Below, piece after piece: positions 27,792 to 36,456 of a stretch of 54,799 nucleotides of DNA. The translations under genes and the position numbers were made by a program. The stretch is taken from NCBI GenBank assembly GCA_021799355.1, contig JAJZAQ010000015.1, positions 1 to 54,799 of the forward strand, read 5' to 3'. The notes beneath the pieces were generated by a model, which was not told the DNA's origin, did no database searches, and was given only the letters and a program-made list of their open reading frames with translations. Within the stretch, counting starts at the first letter, position 1. Each line of letters starts with the position of its first letter. The DNA comes from Pseudomonadota bacterium. GTDB lineage: Bacteria; Pseudomonadota; Gammaproteobacteria; Burkholderiales; Burkholderiaceae_C.

Positions 27792-29981
27792 TCATATGTT
27801 CCTATGGTCGTCTGCTCGATCGTTGCCAACAACCAAGTGCGATGGAGGTTGGCCGGCGCGCACGCGGGAATCGACCTCCATGTAGGCGGCCTCGAGGTGT
27901 CGCACGAGCCGCGGGGTATCGAATACCGGCAAACGCATGCGACGCTCGCGCAAATGCTGCTTCCAGTTTTGCAGTTCTGCAGATTTCGCCTGTTGCGCCA
28001 AAGCCACAGCCTTGGATGCGTAAGCGTCCCAATCGGGTTGTACGCAGTCGGGCAATTGGGCTGCGCGCAGCAGGCTGGCGGCGACACGCGAAGCGAAGGT
28101 CTCGCCCGGTACGGTGAGCAGCGGGACACCGGCCCACAGGGCGTCGCTGGCGGTGGTGTGGGCGTTGTAGCGGTCGGTGTCGAGAAATAGGTCGGCAGCC
28201 TGGATGCGGGCGATGTGCTGCTCGCGCGGCACGCTGGGGGCAAACACCAGTCGCGCGGGGTCGATACCGGCGCGCTCGGCCTGGGCGCGCAGGTGGGCGT
28301 CGACCCGCGCGCTGCCCTGGAACAGCCAGAGTACGCTGCCGGGCACCTGGCTCAGGATGTCCATCCAGATGCCGAAAACGTGAGGGTCGATTTTGTAAGG
28401 GTTGTTGAAGCAGCAGTAGACGAAGCCCTGCTCGGGCAGGCCAAGCTGCGCACGCGGCAGCGGCGGTGGCAGCGGCACCTCGCGCACGCTGTTGATCTGG
28501 TAGGTGTCGGGCAGGATGATGAGAGACTCGGAAAAATCACCCGCCCGATCGAGCGGGGTGACGACCGGGTCGCCGATGATGTAGTCGACGAAATCGGCGC
28601 CACTCGTCCCGGGAAAGCCAAGGTAGTTGATTTGCACCGGCGCCGGGCGCCGGGCGAGCACGCCCATGCGGTTGTCTCCGGTGTGCCCCATGAGGTCGAC
28701 AAGGATGTGGATGCCGTCGGCGGCGATGCGCTGCGCCATGGCTTCGTCTGACCAGCCGCGCATTTCGACGAAGTGCTCGCTGTCACGCAGGATTTTCTGG
28801 CGGTAAGGGCTGTTGTCGTCCGGGCCCCAGGAGTAGGTGAACACCTCAAAGCGCTGCCGGTCGTGCAGACCATAGAGCAGAAGGGTGTTGTGCGCGTTGG
28901 GGTGGTTGCGCACGTCGGCAATCAGGTAGCCGACGCGGATGCGCCCTTGGTCGCGTAACACGGCATCGCGCATCAGCGGCCGGGCGCCGACGGGCTTGGC
29001 GCCTTGGGCGTTGGAGCGGGCGATGGCCAGCAGCTCTGCCGGCCCGAATGGGGTATAGAGCGCGGTAAAGATCCGCATCGGCACGTTTTGCCCGGTTGCC
29101 ACGGCCTGCAGATAGGCTTGCCTGAGACGCTGTTCGAGTTCGAGCATGTCGTCGCGCCAGTCGCAATCGCGGCGGCGGCATTCCACCAGGCCATCGAGCG
29201 CATCGACCCGCTGGGGGGCGAGCTCGATGGCTTTTTCGTATGCCTCGATGGCCTGCGGGATCTGGCTGACGACAAACCGCGTGCTGCCCAACCCGACCCA
29301 TAAGTCGGCATGCGTAGGCCATTTTTTGACGCCTTCCTCAAACAGGCGCAGCGCGTCGTTGACATGGCCGCCCATGACCAGCGCGGAGGCCAAAGCGTGA
29401 TGTGCCACCGGGCTGTCGGGCGCCTGCGCTGCAGCGATCTGGTAGTGCGGAATGGCTTCAGCCCAGCCACGGCGCAAGCGCACGGCCTGCGCCAGACCGA
29501 AGCGTGCATCGGGGTACACGGGTTTGAGGACGAGGGTGCGCTCGTAATTGGCTATGGCATCGTCGAGGTTGCCGACGGCCAGCTCGGCCTCTGCGAGGTT
29601 GAAGTAAGCTTCGGGGTTTTGTGGCGAGAGTTCGAGCGCTTTGCGCAGGTGCTGTAACGCGAGATCGCGGTGGCCGCGCCGGAGCTCGATGCGACCCATG
29701 CTGTTGTGGTAAGCAGATGCATCGGGGTTGATGGCCAGCGCCTTGCTCACCAACCCTGCGGCATCATCGAGCCGGCCCTGCTGGAAACGTGCCACGCCGA
29801 GGAGATGGAGCGCATCGGGCTGTTGAGGCGCAACCAGCAGGATTTTTTCGTACAGCTCTTCTGCGGTGCGCAAGATGCCTTGTTGATGGTGGGCAACGGC
29901 GACTTGCAGCGCCTGTTCGAGGCTGAGCGTTTGTTGTTGAGGCTGCGCAACAGCTACTGGGCTTTGCTCTGATGATGTCAT
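27792..29981 (-). CDS. TPR-containing GT41 glycosyltransferase (SPINDLY/OGT family)
   Basis: 729 residues, cytoplasmic. The N-terminal ~300 are TPR repeats (for example ALHLLGVARFQQGRLDDAAG and AYFNLAEAELAVGNLDDAIA). The catalytic half keeps the residues of O-GlcNAc transferase: YLIADVRNHPNAH (catalytic-site His, about 357-361), FVYCCFNNPYKIDP (UDP-contacting Lys, about 530) and YNAHTTASDALWAG with LTVPGETFASRVAASLL (UDP site, about 607-630). GT41 enzymes attach GlcNAc or hexose to proteins: OGT to Ser/Thr, HMW1C to Asn. Adjacent to a TPS exoprotein, the likely target is that protein. Divergent from tpsB across ~100 bases that should hold both promoters. Confidence 0.9.
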   Translation of the reverse strand: MTSSEQSPVAVAQPQQQTLSLEQALQVAVAHHQQGILRTAEELYEKILLVAPQQPDALHLLGVARFQQGRLDDAAGLVSKALAINPDASAYHNSMGRIELRRGHRDLALQHLRKALELSPQNPEAYFNLAEAELAVGNLDDAIANYERTLVLKPVYPDARFGLAQAVRLRRGWAEAIPHYQIAAAQAPDSPVAHHALASALVMGGHVNDALRLFEEGVKKWPTHADLWVGLGSTRFVVSQIPQAIEAYEKAIELAPQRVDALDGLVECRRRDCDWRDDMLELEQRLRQAYLQAVATGQNVPMRIFTALYTPFGPAELLAIARSNAQGAKPVGARPLMRDAVLRDQGRIRVGYLIADVRNHPNAHNTLLLYGLHDRQRFEVFTYSWGPDDNSPYRQKILRDSEHFVEMRGWSDEAMAQRIAADGIHILVDLMGHTGDNRMGVLARRPAPVQINYLGFPGTSGADFVDYIIGDPVVTPLDRAGDFSESLIILPDTYQINSVREVPLPPPLPRAQLGLPEQGFVYCCFNNPYKIDPHVFGIWMDILSQVPGSVLWLFQGSARVDAHLRAQAERAGIDPARLVFAPSVPREQHIARIQAADLFLDTDRYNAHTTASDALWAGVPLLTVPGETFASRVAASLLRAAQLPDCVQPDWDAYASKAVALAQQAKSAELQNWKQHLRERRMRLPVFDTPRLVRHLEAAYMEVDSRVRAGQPPSHLVVGNDRADDHRNI

Positions 29982-30085
29982 GGTTGTCGTGTGTTACTTG
30001 CCGAGGGATGCAGAAGCGCGAGTGGACGGCTCCCGTCAAGGTATGGTAGCGGCGTCGCATCCGTGCCGCGCTGCAGAGCTGCTCG

Positions 30086-31726
30086 ATGGCGCAGGTTGGT
30101 AAAACGATTCTGGCCGAGGATCTGCGCACCTGCTTTGCCTCTCGTTCCTCTTCGATTCCCCTTATGACCGCTTTTGATTTGCAAACCTTTACCCCGCCAC
30201 CTGAACCCCCGGCGGCAGTCGTTGAACTCAAACTGCCGAAAAATGCGCACGGGAGCCTGACGTTGGTGAGCCATGGCTACACCTACGAAGTCAGCGGAGA
30301 CACGCTGCTTGGTGCGCAGACGCTCGAACAAGTTCTGGCCAGCGCTGCCAACCCAAATGCTGCCGTGGCCGAGCTCTACCGCGCGTATCAGAAGCGCGGC
30401 CACATCCTTGTGGCTGTCCGTGCGGAAATGCAGCCCGGGCAACGCGTCGTGATTTCGATCATCGAGGGACAGATCACGCAGATCAACGCCGAGGATGGGC
30501 TGGACAAGTTCTACCGGGGAGTGGAGTTCGATCCCACCGTCACAGGCAATGCACTGATCCGTCGGAACATTCAGGCGCAAGCGTACGCCCAGCGCAATGG
30601 CAGAGGCTTCACTGCCGGGCTCAAACCGGCACCGCAGCCTGGCGGCACCGAGCTCGATATCGGCGCCCCCCCTGACCCGGATTTCAGGCCGGTGCAAGGA
30701 ATTTTGACTTTAGGGAACTATGGCAGCCGTTACGTTGGCGGCTCGATCCTGGGAGAAAGTCTCACAATCCACCCGGGAGCAGGAACGGAATTCAATCTTG
30801 CCTACAGCCATGGACTGCCGAATCTGCAAAAAGACAGCACCGGAAGCCGCTACGACGCTGCCTCGGTTGGCGGTTCAATCTGGACTCCCTATGGGTTGTA
30901 TGGCCTGAGCTACACAAGCAGTCATTACCGCATTGGGCTCGCCGGCGCTCCACTCAACCCTGCAGGGAAAACGGAAATCTGGAGCCTTACAGGCTCACAA
31001 CTGGTCTGGGCTTCTGCCACGGGACGGTTGTCTTTGACCCAGAATCTGTCGCATGTGCTGAACCAGCAAACCGTCTTCTCCGGCCTATATACGCTGGTCG
31101 ACCAAAACTACAATTACATTAATCTCGGAGCGCAGTACAGCCAAAATGTATCTCTTGGTGAACTCAGCGGCGTTGTGAACGCATCGGCCTCCGCCTCACT
31201 CGGGCTGACAGCCCCACGGGGCACGCTCAGCGTCATCTCCACAGGCGCACCGGCTTCCCGCTTTCATTATTGGCAGGCTGCACTGTCTTGGTCACAAAAT
31301 CTTGGCAAAGGTTGGCTGGGCAGCCTGAGTGCCAGTGGGCAATATGGGCTTGACACCCTGCCACAAAATCAACAATGGGTTTTGGGTGGTTATGGCAGTC
31401 TGGCTGCGTGGACTCCCGGAATACTGAGTGGGGACGGTGGTTATGCCTTGCGTGCCATGATCCAAACCCCAGGCTGGCAATGGGGACGCTGGCAATTGAC
31501 GGCACAGGGTTTTGCCGAACAGGGGGCTGTGACCATGCATTATACGCCAGTTGGCACTGCGGGATGGCGTATGCTCGCCGATGTCGGCCTTGGGATCACC
31601 ATGACGTCTCCATGGAAAACCAGCCTGAGTGTGCAGGCCGCACGACCCGTTGCCAGCAAAAACGTCACATCTTCTGTCTATTCCAACCAGCGTGCCGTTT
31701 ATTTGGTATTGCAACAACCGTTTTAA
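30086..31726 (+). CDS. TpsB outer-membrane transporter (ShlB/FhaC/HecB family)
   Basis: Up to 546 residues. A POTRA-like domain lies near residues 60-140 (QTLEQVLASA, LYRAYQKRGHILVAV, ISIIEGQITQI). A 16-strand barrel region follows, ending in the aromatic VYLVLQQPF expected for BAM insertion. The region LPQNQQWVLGGYGSLAAW aligns with the family's L6 loop, but the hallmark VRGY/VRGF is replaced by SLAAW. No signal peptide is visible at the N-terminus from ATG 30086, and an in-frame stop at 30047 excludes a longer start. ATG 30164 is an alternative and also lacks one. Secretes the exoprotein by inference from locus proximity. Confidence 0.8.
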   Translation: MAQVGKTILAEDLRTCFASRSSSIPLMTAFDLQTFTPPPEPPAAVVELKLPKNAHGSLTLVSHGYTYEVSGDTLLGAQTLEQVLASAANPNAAVAELYRAYQKRGHILVAVRAEMQPGQRVVISIIEGQITQINAEDGLDKFYRGVEFDPTVTGNALIRRNIQAQAYAQRNGRGFTAGLKPAPQPGGTELDIGAPPDPDFRPVQGILTLGNYGSRYVGGSILGESLTIHPGAGTEFNLAYSHGLPNLQKDSTGSRYDAASVGGSIWTPYGLYGLSYTSSHYRIGLAGAPLNPAGKTEIWSLTGSQLVWASATGRLSLTQNLSHVLNQQTVFSGLYTLVDQNYNYINLGAQYSQNVSLGELSGVVNASASASLGLTAPRGTLSVISTGAPASRFHYWQAALSWSQNLGKGWLGSLSASGQYGLDTLPQNQQWVLGGYGSLAAWTPGILSGDGGYALRAMIQTPGWQWGRWQLTAQGFAEQGAVTMHYTPVGTAGWRMLADVGLGITMTSPWKTSLSVQAARPVASKNVTSSVYSNQRAVYLVLQQPF

Positions 31727-31734
31727 TCATCGTC

Positions 31735-32586
31735 ATGTCTATTTCCACCAAAAACCATCTGCGTTTCATTCTTGGCGCAGCCATCATTTTGATGGCGTGG
31801 CAATCTACAGCATTTGCAGAAGATCTTCTTCGCGTCAACGGCAAACCAATCACCCTAGAGCAGGTCGAGGCCGTCAATCCTGCCGCTGCAAATCATGTTG
31901 CCATACGGCAGCAGGTTGCCGAGCAACTCGCGCAGCAGCAGTTGCTAGCTGACAGTGCAGGTGAGGTGCCAGCGGCGATGTCTTCAAAAATCGATGCGTT
32001 ACAAACCAACGCGAAGCGCCAGGCGCTGGCGCAACTCGCTGCCGAAAATTACCTGAAGACTGTCTCTGCCACGGATACGCAAATCAAGGATGCATATCAA
32101 AAACTCGTCGATGCACTCCCCGCACAGCAGTATTGGATGCGATGGATTGTGGTGAAGACGGTTACGCAGGCCGACGAGATTCTTGCCACCCTGAAAACCG
32201 GCAAACAAAATTTTGCCACGTTGTCGATTGAACAAAGTATCGGCCAGAATGCGGAACTCGGCGGCGCCCTCGGCTGGCAAACCGAGCAGACCTTGCCTGC
32301 TGCGGTGCTTGGCGTGGTGCGCAAGCTTCGTGTCGGACAGGTTGCCGGGCCGATTCCTCTGGATAACGGCTACGCCATCGTTCAGCTGCTCGCGCAGCGC
32401 GCCACCCCCAAACCAACATTGGAGCAGCTCAAACCGCAAATCGAGCAGCAATTTAAAAATGCCGCATTACAAAAGCACATCCAAGAACTTGCCAAAAATG
32501 CGAAAATCGAGAACTTGATGCAAACGGAGTCCTCAGTGGCGCCCACTACAAACCAAAGCGGGGAGGCAGCCCATGTCACACCTTGA
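31735..32586 (+). CDS. Periplasmic parvulin-type peptidyl-prolyl isomerase/chaperone
   Basis: 283 residues with a signal peptide (MSISTKNHLRFILGAAIILM, cut near AFA-ED). An N-terminal SurA-like helical part is followed by a PpiC rotamase domain (about 125-235: WMRWIVVKTVTQADEILATL, GGALGWQTEQTLPAAV, GPIPLDNGYAIVQLL). Eight bases after tpsB, so same operon. In Bordetella the parvulin Par27 binds FHA during periplasmic transit. A dedicated chaperone for the exoprotein is the natural inference. Resembles EpsD-type PPIases of exopolysaccharide loci as an alternative. Confidence 0.85.
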   Translation: MSISTKNHLRFILGAAIILMAWQSTAFAEDLLRVNGKPITLEQVEAVNPAAANHVAIRQQVAEQLAQQQLLADSAGEVPAAMSSKIDALQTNAKRQALAQLAAENYLKTVSATDTQIKDAYQKLVDALPAQQYWMRWIVVKTVTQADEILATLKTGKQNFATLSIEQSIGQNAELGGALGWQTEQTLPAAVLGVVRKLRVGQVAGPIPLDNGYAIVQLLAQRATPKPTLEQLKPQIEQQFKNAALQKHIQELAKNAKIENLMQTESSVAPTTNQSGEAAHVTP

Positions 32587-33028
32587 TCGCCTGAAGAAAC
32601 AAGATCTCATCTTCCCCTGTTCCCGGATGCTCGGCCTGCTTGCAGCCACTGCCTTGCTCTTGACCGCTTGCGCGACACCGCAAGAGGTAATAGTGCAGCG
32701 TGAATCTACCCAGGCGTTTGCCCCCACCTCGCTCGTCGCCGTCCTTCCGCGCTTGCCTGCCGACCAGCCCTATGTGCGCATTGCCGTGCTGGATGCTCAG
32801 GCACCTGCAGGCACACCTGTCGCCCAGATTCTTGCCCAGTTGCAGACCAAAGCTGGCCAACTCGGCGCCAATGCCATCGTGGTACAGGATTTGAGTACCA
32901 AGGAAGGAGGAACAGTTCAGTACAACCCATCGGGAGGCGAGTTTACGACCACTCCAGCTATCATAATACCGCATCTACGCGCAATCGCGATACGAATTTC
33001 CTTCGCCAGCAGCTTGGAGAAGCCATGA
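32573..33028 (+). CDS. Small lipoprotein of unknown function
   Basis: 151 residues. A signal peptide ends in the lipobox ALLLTAC (Cys about 34), with Ala-Thr after the Cys, compatible with outer-membrane sorting. The mature part has IAVLDAQAPAGTPVAQILAQ and KAGQLGANAIVVQDLS, a pattern seen in small periplasm-facing lipoproteins of several families; I cannot name one. It overlaps the parvulin gene by 14 bases and the methyltransferase by 4 (ATGA). By position it could assist TpsB or exoprotein surface display. Confidence 0.7.
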   Translation: MSHLDRLKKQDLIFPCSRMLGLLAATALLLTACATPQEVIVQRESTQAFAPTSLVAVLPRLPADQPYVRIAVLDAQAPAGTPVAQILAQLQTKAGQLGANAIVVQDLSTKEGGTVQYNPSGGEFTTTPAIIIPHLRAIAIRISFASSLEKP

Positions 33029-33666
33029 CAGAAAATAAAGAAACAAACTACGTGTTTACTAATGACTGGTTTCTTAATACCGCAAAACCAGTGTGGGAAC
33101 AGCTTCTGCCGCAAATAAAGCCTCAGCGTATCTTAGAAATCGGCTCTTTTGAGGGAGCAAGTGCTTGCTACTTGATCGACAAACTAGCATGCAGACAAAA
33201 TATCGAACTTCACTGCATTGACACCTGGGAGGGGGGGGTCGAGCATGTTGAAACCGGCATCAACATGACAGCCGTTGAAAAAAGATTCGATTTCAATATT
33301 AATATTGCACTAAATCGCGCGAACCATACAGTCACATTTCACAAACACAAAGGTTATTCGGATCTCATTTTGGCAAAACTAATCTCCGATCCACATATAC
33401 CGCGAGCTTTCGACTTCATTTACATCGATGGATCACACCAGGCCCCCGATGTTTTAGCCGATGCCATCTTAGCTTTCCGTATGTTACGGGTAGGTGGCAT
33501 CATGGCATTTGATGATTATCTCTGGTTTGAGCACCTACCCTACGGGAAAGATCCCATCCGCTCCCCGAAAATAGCGATTGACGCCTTTACGAACATTTAT
33601 AGCCGCAAGCTCAATATATTGAGCGCTCCACTTTATCAGCTTTATATTCAAAAAATAGCCGACTGA
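33025..33666 (+). CDS. Class I SAM-dependent methyltransferase (Methyltransf_24-like)
   Basis: 213 residues. SAM-binding motif I is [15 protein letters not shown], the acidic strand-2 motif is LHCIDTWEG, and [20 protein letters not shown] with [14 protein letters not shown] completes the Rossmann core of the Methyltransf_24 group, often found in glycan loci. AT-rich relative to both flanks. Start overlaps the lipoprotein stop (ATGA) and its stop overlaps the cysD start (TGATG). Could methylate a sugar or the exoprotein; substrate unknown. Confidence 0.85.
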   Translation: MTENKETNYVFTNDWFLNTAKPVWEQLLPQIKPQRILEIGSFEGASACYLIDKLACRQNIELHCIDTWEGGVEHVETGINMTAVEKRFDFNINIALNRANHTVTFHKHKGYSDLILAKLISDPHIPRAFDFIYIDGSHQAPDVLADAILAFRMLRVGGIMAFDDYLWFEHLPYGKDPIRSPKIAIDAFTNIYSRKLNILSAPLYQLYIQKIAD

Positions 33667-34547
33667 TGCAGTTTTTGGAGTCCGAATCCCTCTCCATCCT
33701 CCGCGAAGCCGTCGCCGAGGCGCGCAAGCCGGTGATGCTGTATTCGATCGGCAAGGATTCGTCGGTGATGCTGCATCTGGCGCGCAAGGCGTTCGCGCCG
33801 GGGCCGCTGCCGTTTCCGCTGCTGCACATCGACACGACGTGGAAGTTCCGCGACATGATCGCGCACCGCGACCGCATGGCGCGCGAGTACGGGCTGGAAC
33901 TCATCGTGCACACCAACCGGCAGGCGCTGGCCGAGGGCGTCAACCCCTTCGACCACGGCAGCGCGTACACCGACATCATGAAGACCCAGGCGCTCAAGGA
34001 CGCGCTGGACGCACACGGGTTTGACGTGATTTTCGGCGGGGCGCGGCGCGACGAGGAGAAAAGCCGCGCCAAGGAGCGCATTTTTTCCGTGCGCGAGCCT
34101 GGGCACCGTTGGGACCCAAAGGCGCAGCGGCCAGAGTTCTGGGCGAACTACAACACCCGGCTGGCCGCCGGGCAGACGCTGCGGGTGTTCCCGCTGTCGA
34201 ACTGGACCGAGGCGGACATCTGGCAGTACATCCGCGCCGAGCACATCCCCATCGTGCCGCTGTATTTCGCCGCCGAGCGCCCGGTGGTCGAGCGCGACGG
34301 GCAGTGGATCATGGTCGACGATGAGCGCTTCCGCCTGCTGCCCGGCGAGGTCCCGCAGCAGCGCATGGTGCGGTTTCGCACCCTGGGGTGCTACCCGCTG
34401 TCGGCGGCGGTGGAGAGCCAGGCGCGCACGCTAGACGAAGTGATCGCCGAGACGCTGGCCGCGCACACCTCCGAGCGCGCCGGACGGCTGATCGACCACG
34501 ACCAGGCGGCGAGCATGGAGCGCAAAAAACAAGAGGGGTATTTTTGA
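33666..34547 (+). CDS. cysD: Sulfate adenylyltransferase subunit 2 (CysD / NodP-like)
   Basis: 293 residues of the PAPS-reductase-like ATP pyrophosphatase family. With CysN it forms APS from ATP and sulfate. The PP-loop [48 protein letters not shown] and [12 protein letters not shown] are present. It starts directly at [16 protein letters not shown], a few residues shorter than usual, and its ATG shares one base with the upstream methyltransferase stop, without its own clear ribosome site. Base composition changes sharply at this junction. The usual CysH/CysI neighbours are absent in the window. Confidence 0.95.
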   Translation: MQFLESESLSILREAVAEARKPVMLYSIGKDSSVMLHLARKAFAPGPLPFPLLHIDTTWKFRDMIAHRDRMAREYGLELIVHTNRQALAEGVNPFDHGSAYTDIMKTQALKDALDAHGFDVIFGGARRDEEKSRAKERIFSVREPGHRWDPKAQRPEFWANYNTRLAAGQTLRVFPLSNWTEADIWQYIRAEHIPIVPLYFAAERPVVERDGQWIMVDDERFRLLPGEVPQQRMVRFRTLGCYPLSAAVESQARTLDEVIAETLAAHTSERAGRLIDHDQAASMERKKQEGYF

Positions 34548-34581
34548 TGGGGTCATTGATGGGGTCACATTGATGGGGTCA
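34544..34581. repeat. Three copies of TTGATGGGGTCA between cysD and cysN
   Basis: TTGATGGGGTCA occurs at 34544-34555, 34556-34567 and 34570-34581. The first copy contains the cysD stop codon and the third runs into the REP-like palindrome. This looks like partial duplications of one arm of that palindrome. Confidence 0.85.
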
Positions 34582-36456
34582 GGTCTAGACATGAAGCAAA
34601 ACTCCCCGCTGGACGGCCCCGGATGCTACGAAGCGAGACCTGACCCCCGGCTGCGGTTTCTCACCTGCGGCAGCGTCGACGACGGCAAGAGCACGCTCAT
34701 TGGCCGGCTGCTGATCGACACCAAGCAGGTGTTCGACGACCAGTGGCGGGCGCTGCAGGGGGATTCGCGGCGCTGGGGCACGCAGGGGGCGCTGCCCGAC
34801 CCGGCGCTGCTGCTCGACGGCTTGCAGGCCGAGCGCGAGCAGGGCATCACCATCGACGTGGCGTACCGGTTTTTCAGCACGCCGCGGCGCTCGTTCATCG
34901 TCGCCGACGCGCCGGGGCACGAGCAGTACACGCGCAATATGGCCGTGGCGGCGAGCACCGCCGACTGCGCGGTGGTGCTGGTCGATGCGCGCAAGGGGGT
35001 GCTGACGCAAACGCGCCGGCACAGCCGCATCCTGGCGCTGATGGGCGTGCGGCAGGTGCTGCTGGCGGTGAACAAGATGGACCTGGTGGACTGGAGCGCT
35101 GGGCGCTTTGCCGCCATCGCGCAGGAATACGCGGCGCTGGCGCAAGCGCTGGGGCTGGCGGTGCAGGCGGTGCCGCTGTCGGCGCTGTCGGGCGACAACC
35201 TCACCGCGCGCAGCGCACACACACCGTGGTACGACGGCCCCACCCTGCTCGACTGGCTGGAAGCCGCGCCCACGGCGCAGCCGCAGGACGCCGCACCGCT
35301 GCGCCTGCCAGTGCAACTGGTGTTGCGGCCCAACGCCGACTTCCGCGGCTACTGCGGCACGGTGGCGCAGGGCGTCTTGCGCGCGGGCGACCGGCTGGTG
35401 GTGCAGCCCTCCGGGGTGTCGGCGACGGTGCAGACGGTGCGCATCGGCTTCGACGAGGTGGCGCAGGCCGGCGCGGGCGATGCGGTGTGCGTGACGCTGA
35501 ACGAGGAGCGCGACATCAGCCGGGGCGACGTGCTGGCCGCTCGTGAGGCGCCGCTGGAGCAGGCCGAGCAGTTCCACGCGCATGTGGTGTGGGTGGGCGA
35601 GCAGCCGCTGCTGCCCGGTCGGCCGTACTGGCTGAAGCTGCACCATCGCACCGTCGGCGCGGTGGTCACGAGCATCCGCCACCAGATCGACGTGGACACC
35701 GGCACGCACCTGTCGGCGCGCGAGCTGGCGATGAACGGCATCGCCGCAGTGCATCTGAGCGTGGATCGGCCGCTGCCGTTTGCGCCGTATGCCCTGCACC
35801 GCGATCTGGGCGGATTCATCCTCATCGACCGGCTCACCCAGGCCACGGTGGGCGCGGGGATGATCGACTTCGCGCTGCGCCGCGACCACAATCTGCACTG
35901 GCAGGCGCTGGCAGTGGACAAGGCGGCGCGGGCAGCGATCAAGCACCAGACGCCCAAATGCCTGTGGTTCACCGGCCTGTCGGGTTCGGGCAAGAGCACG
36001 CTGGCGAACCTGCTGGAAAAGCGGCTGCACGCGCAGGGCCGGCATACCTACGTGCTCGACGGCGACAATGTGCGCCACGGGCTGAACCGCGATCTGGGGT
36101 TCACCGAAGCCGACCGGGTGGAGAACATCCGCCGCGTCGCCGAGGTGGCGCGGCTGATGGTCGACGCCGGTCTGATCGTGCTGGTGGCGTTCATTTCGCC
36201 GTTCCGCGCCGAGCGCGAATTCGCGCGCAGCCTGTTTGCGCCGGGGGAGTTCGTCGAGGTGTTCGTCGATGCGCCGCTTCAGGAGTGTGAACGGCGCGAT
36301 CCCAAGGGGCTGTACGCCAAGGCGCGGCGCGGGGAGATTCCAGCGTTTACCGGGGTGTCCAGCCCGTATGAAGCGCCGTTGCAGCCGGAGTTTCATCTGC
36401 GTACCGGCGAACACAGCGCCGAGGCGCTGGCCGAGCAGCTGGCGCAAACGCTGTGA
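34573..36456 (+). CDS. cysNC: Bifunctional sulfate adenylyltransferase subunit 1 / adenylylsulfate kinase (CysN-CysC, NodQ-like)
   Basis: About 627 residues. CysN GTPase: [18 protein letters not shown] (G1), [13 protein letters not shown] (G3) and NKMDLVDW (G4), followed by two beta-barrel domains. CysC (about 455-627): [46 protein letters not shown]. Together with CysD it converts sulfate to APS and then PAPS. The first ~25 residues, before LRFLTCG, are not CysN-like and are encoded by a REP-like palindrome. ATG 34573 or 34591 may be the true start. Overlaps the next gene by 4 bases. Confidence 0.95.
   Translation: MGSGLDMKQNSPLDGPGCYEARPDPRLRFLTCGSVDDGKSTLIGRLLIDTKQVFDDQWRALQGDSRRWGTQGALPDPALLLDGLQAEREQGITIDVAYRFFSTPRRSFIVADAPGHEQYTRNMAVAASTADCAVVLVDARKGVLTQTRRHSRILALMGVRQVLLAVNKMDLVDWSAGRFAAIAQEYAALAQALGLAVQAVPLSALSGDNLTARSAHTPWYDGPTLLDWLEAAPTAQPQDAAPLRLPVQLVLRPNADFRGYCGTVAQGVLRAGDRLVVQPSGVSATVQTVRIGFDEVAQAGAGDAVCVTLNEERDISRGDVLAAREAPLEQAEQFHAHVVWVGEQPLLPGRPYWLKLHHRTVGAVVTSIRHQIDVDTGTHLSARELAMNGIAAVHLSVDRPLPFAPYALHRDLGGFILIDRLTQATVGAGMIDFALRRDHNLHWQALAVDKAARAAIKHQTPKCLWFTGLSGSGKSTLANLLEKRLHAQGRHTYVLDGDNVRHGLNRDLGFTEADRVENIRRVAEVARLMVDAGLIVLVAFISPFRAEREFARSLFAPGEFVEVFVDAPLQECERRDPKGLYAKARRGEIPAFTGVSSPYEAPLQPEFHLRTGEHSAEALAEQLAQTL
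34575..34647. repeat. REP-like inverted repeat at the 5' end of cysN
   Basis: GGGGTCAGGTCT (34575-34586) and its exact complement AGACCTGACCCC (34636-34647) flank a 49-base segment. From memory, palindromes ending GGGGTCAGGTCT are typical of REP elements mobilised by RAYT (Y1 REP-associated tyrosine) transposases. No RAYT gene is in the window. The element reads in frame into CysN. Confidence 0.75.

Noticed and set aside
27503-28243. Minus-strand frame covering the exoprotein leader
   Set aside because: More than half is an out-of-frame shadow of the GT41 gene. I considered a transposase remnant in the rest but saw no DDE or HTH motif.
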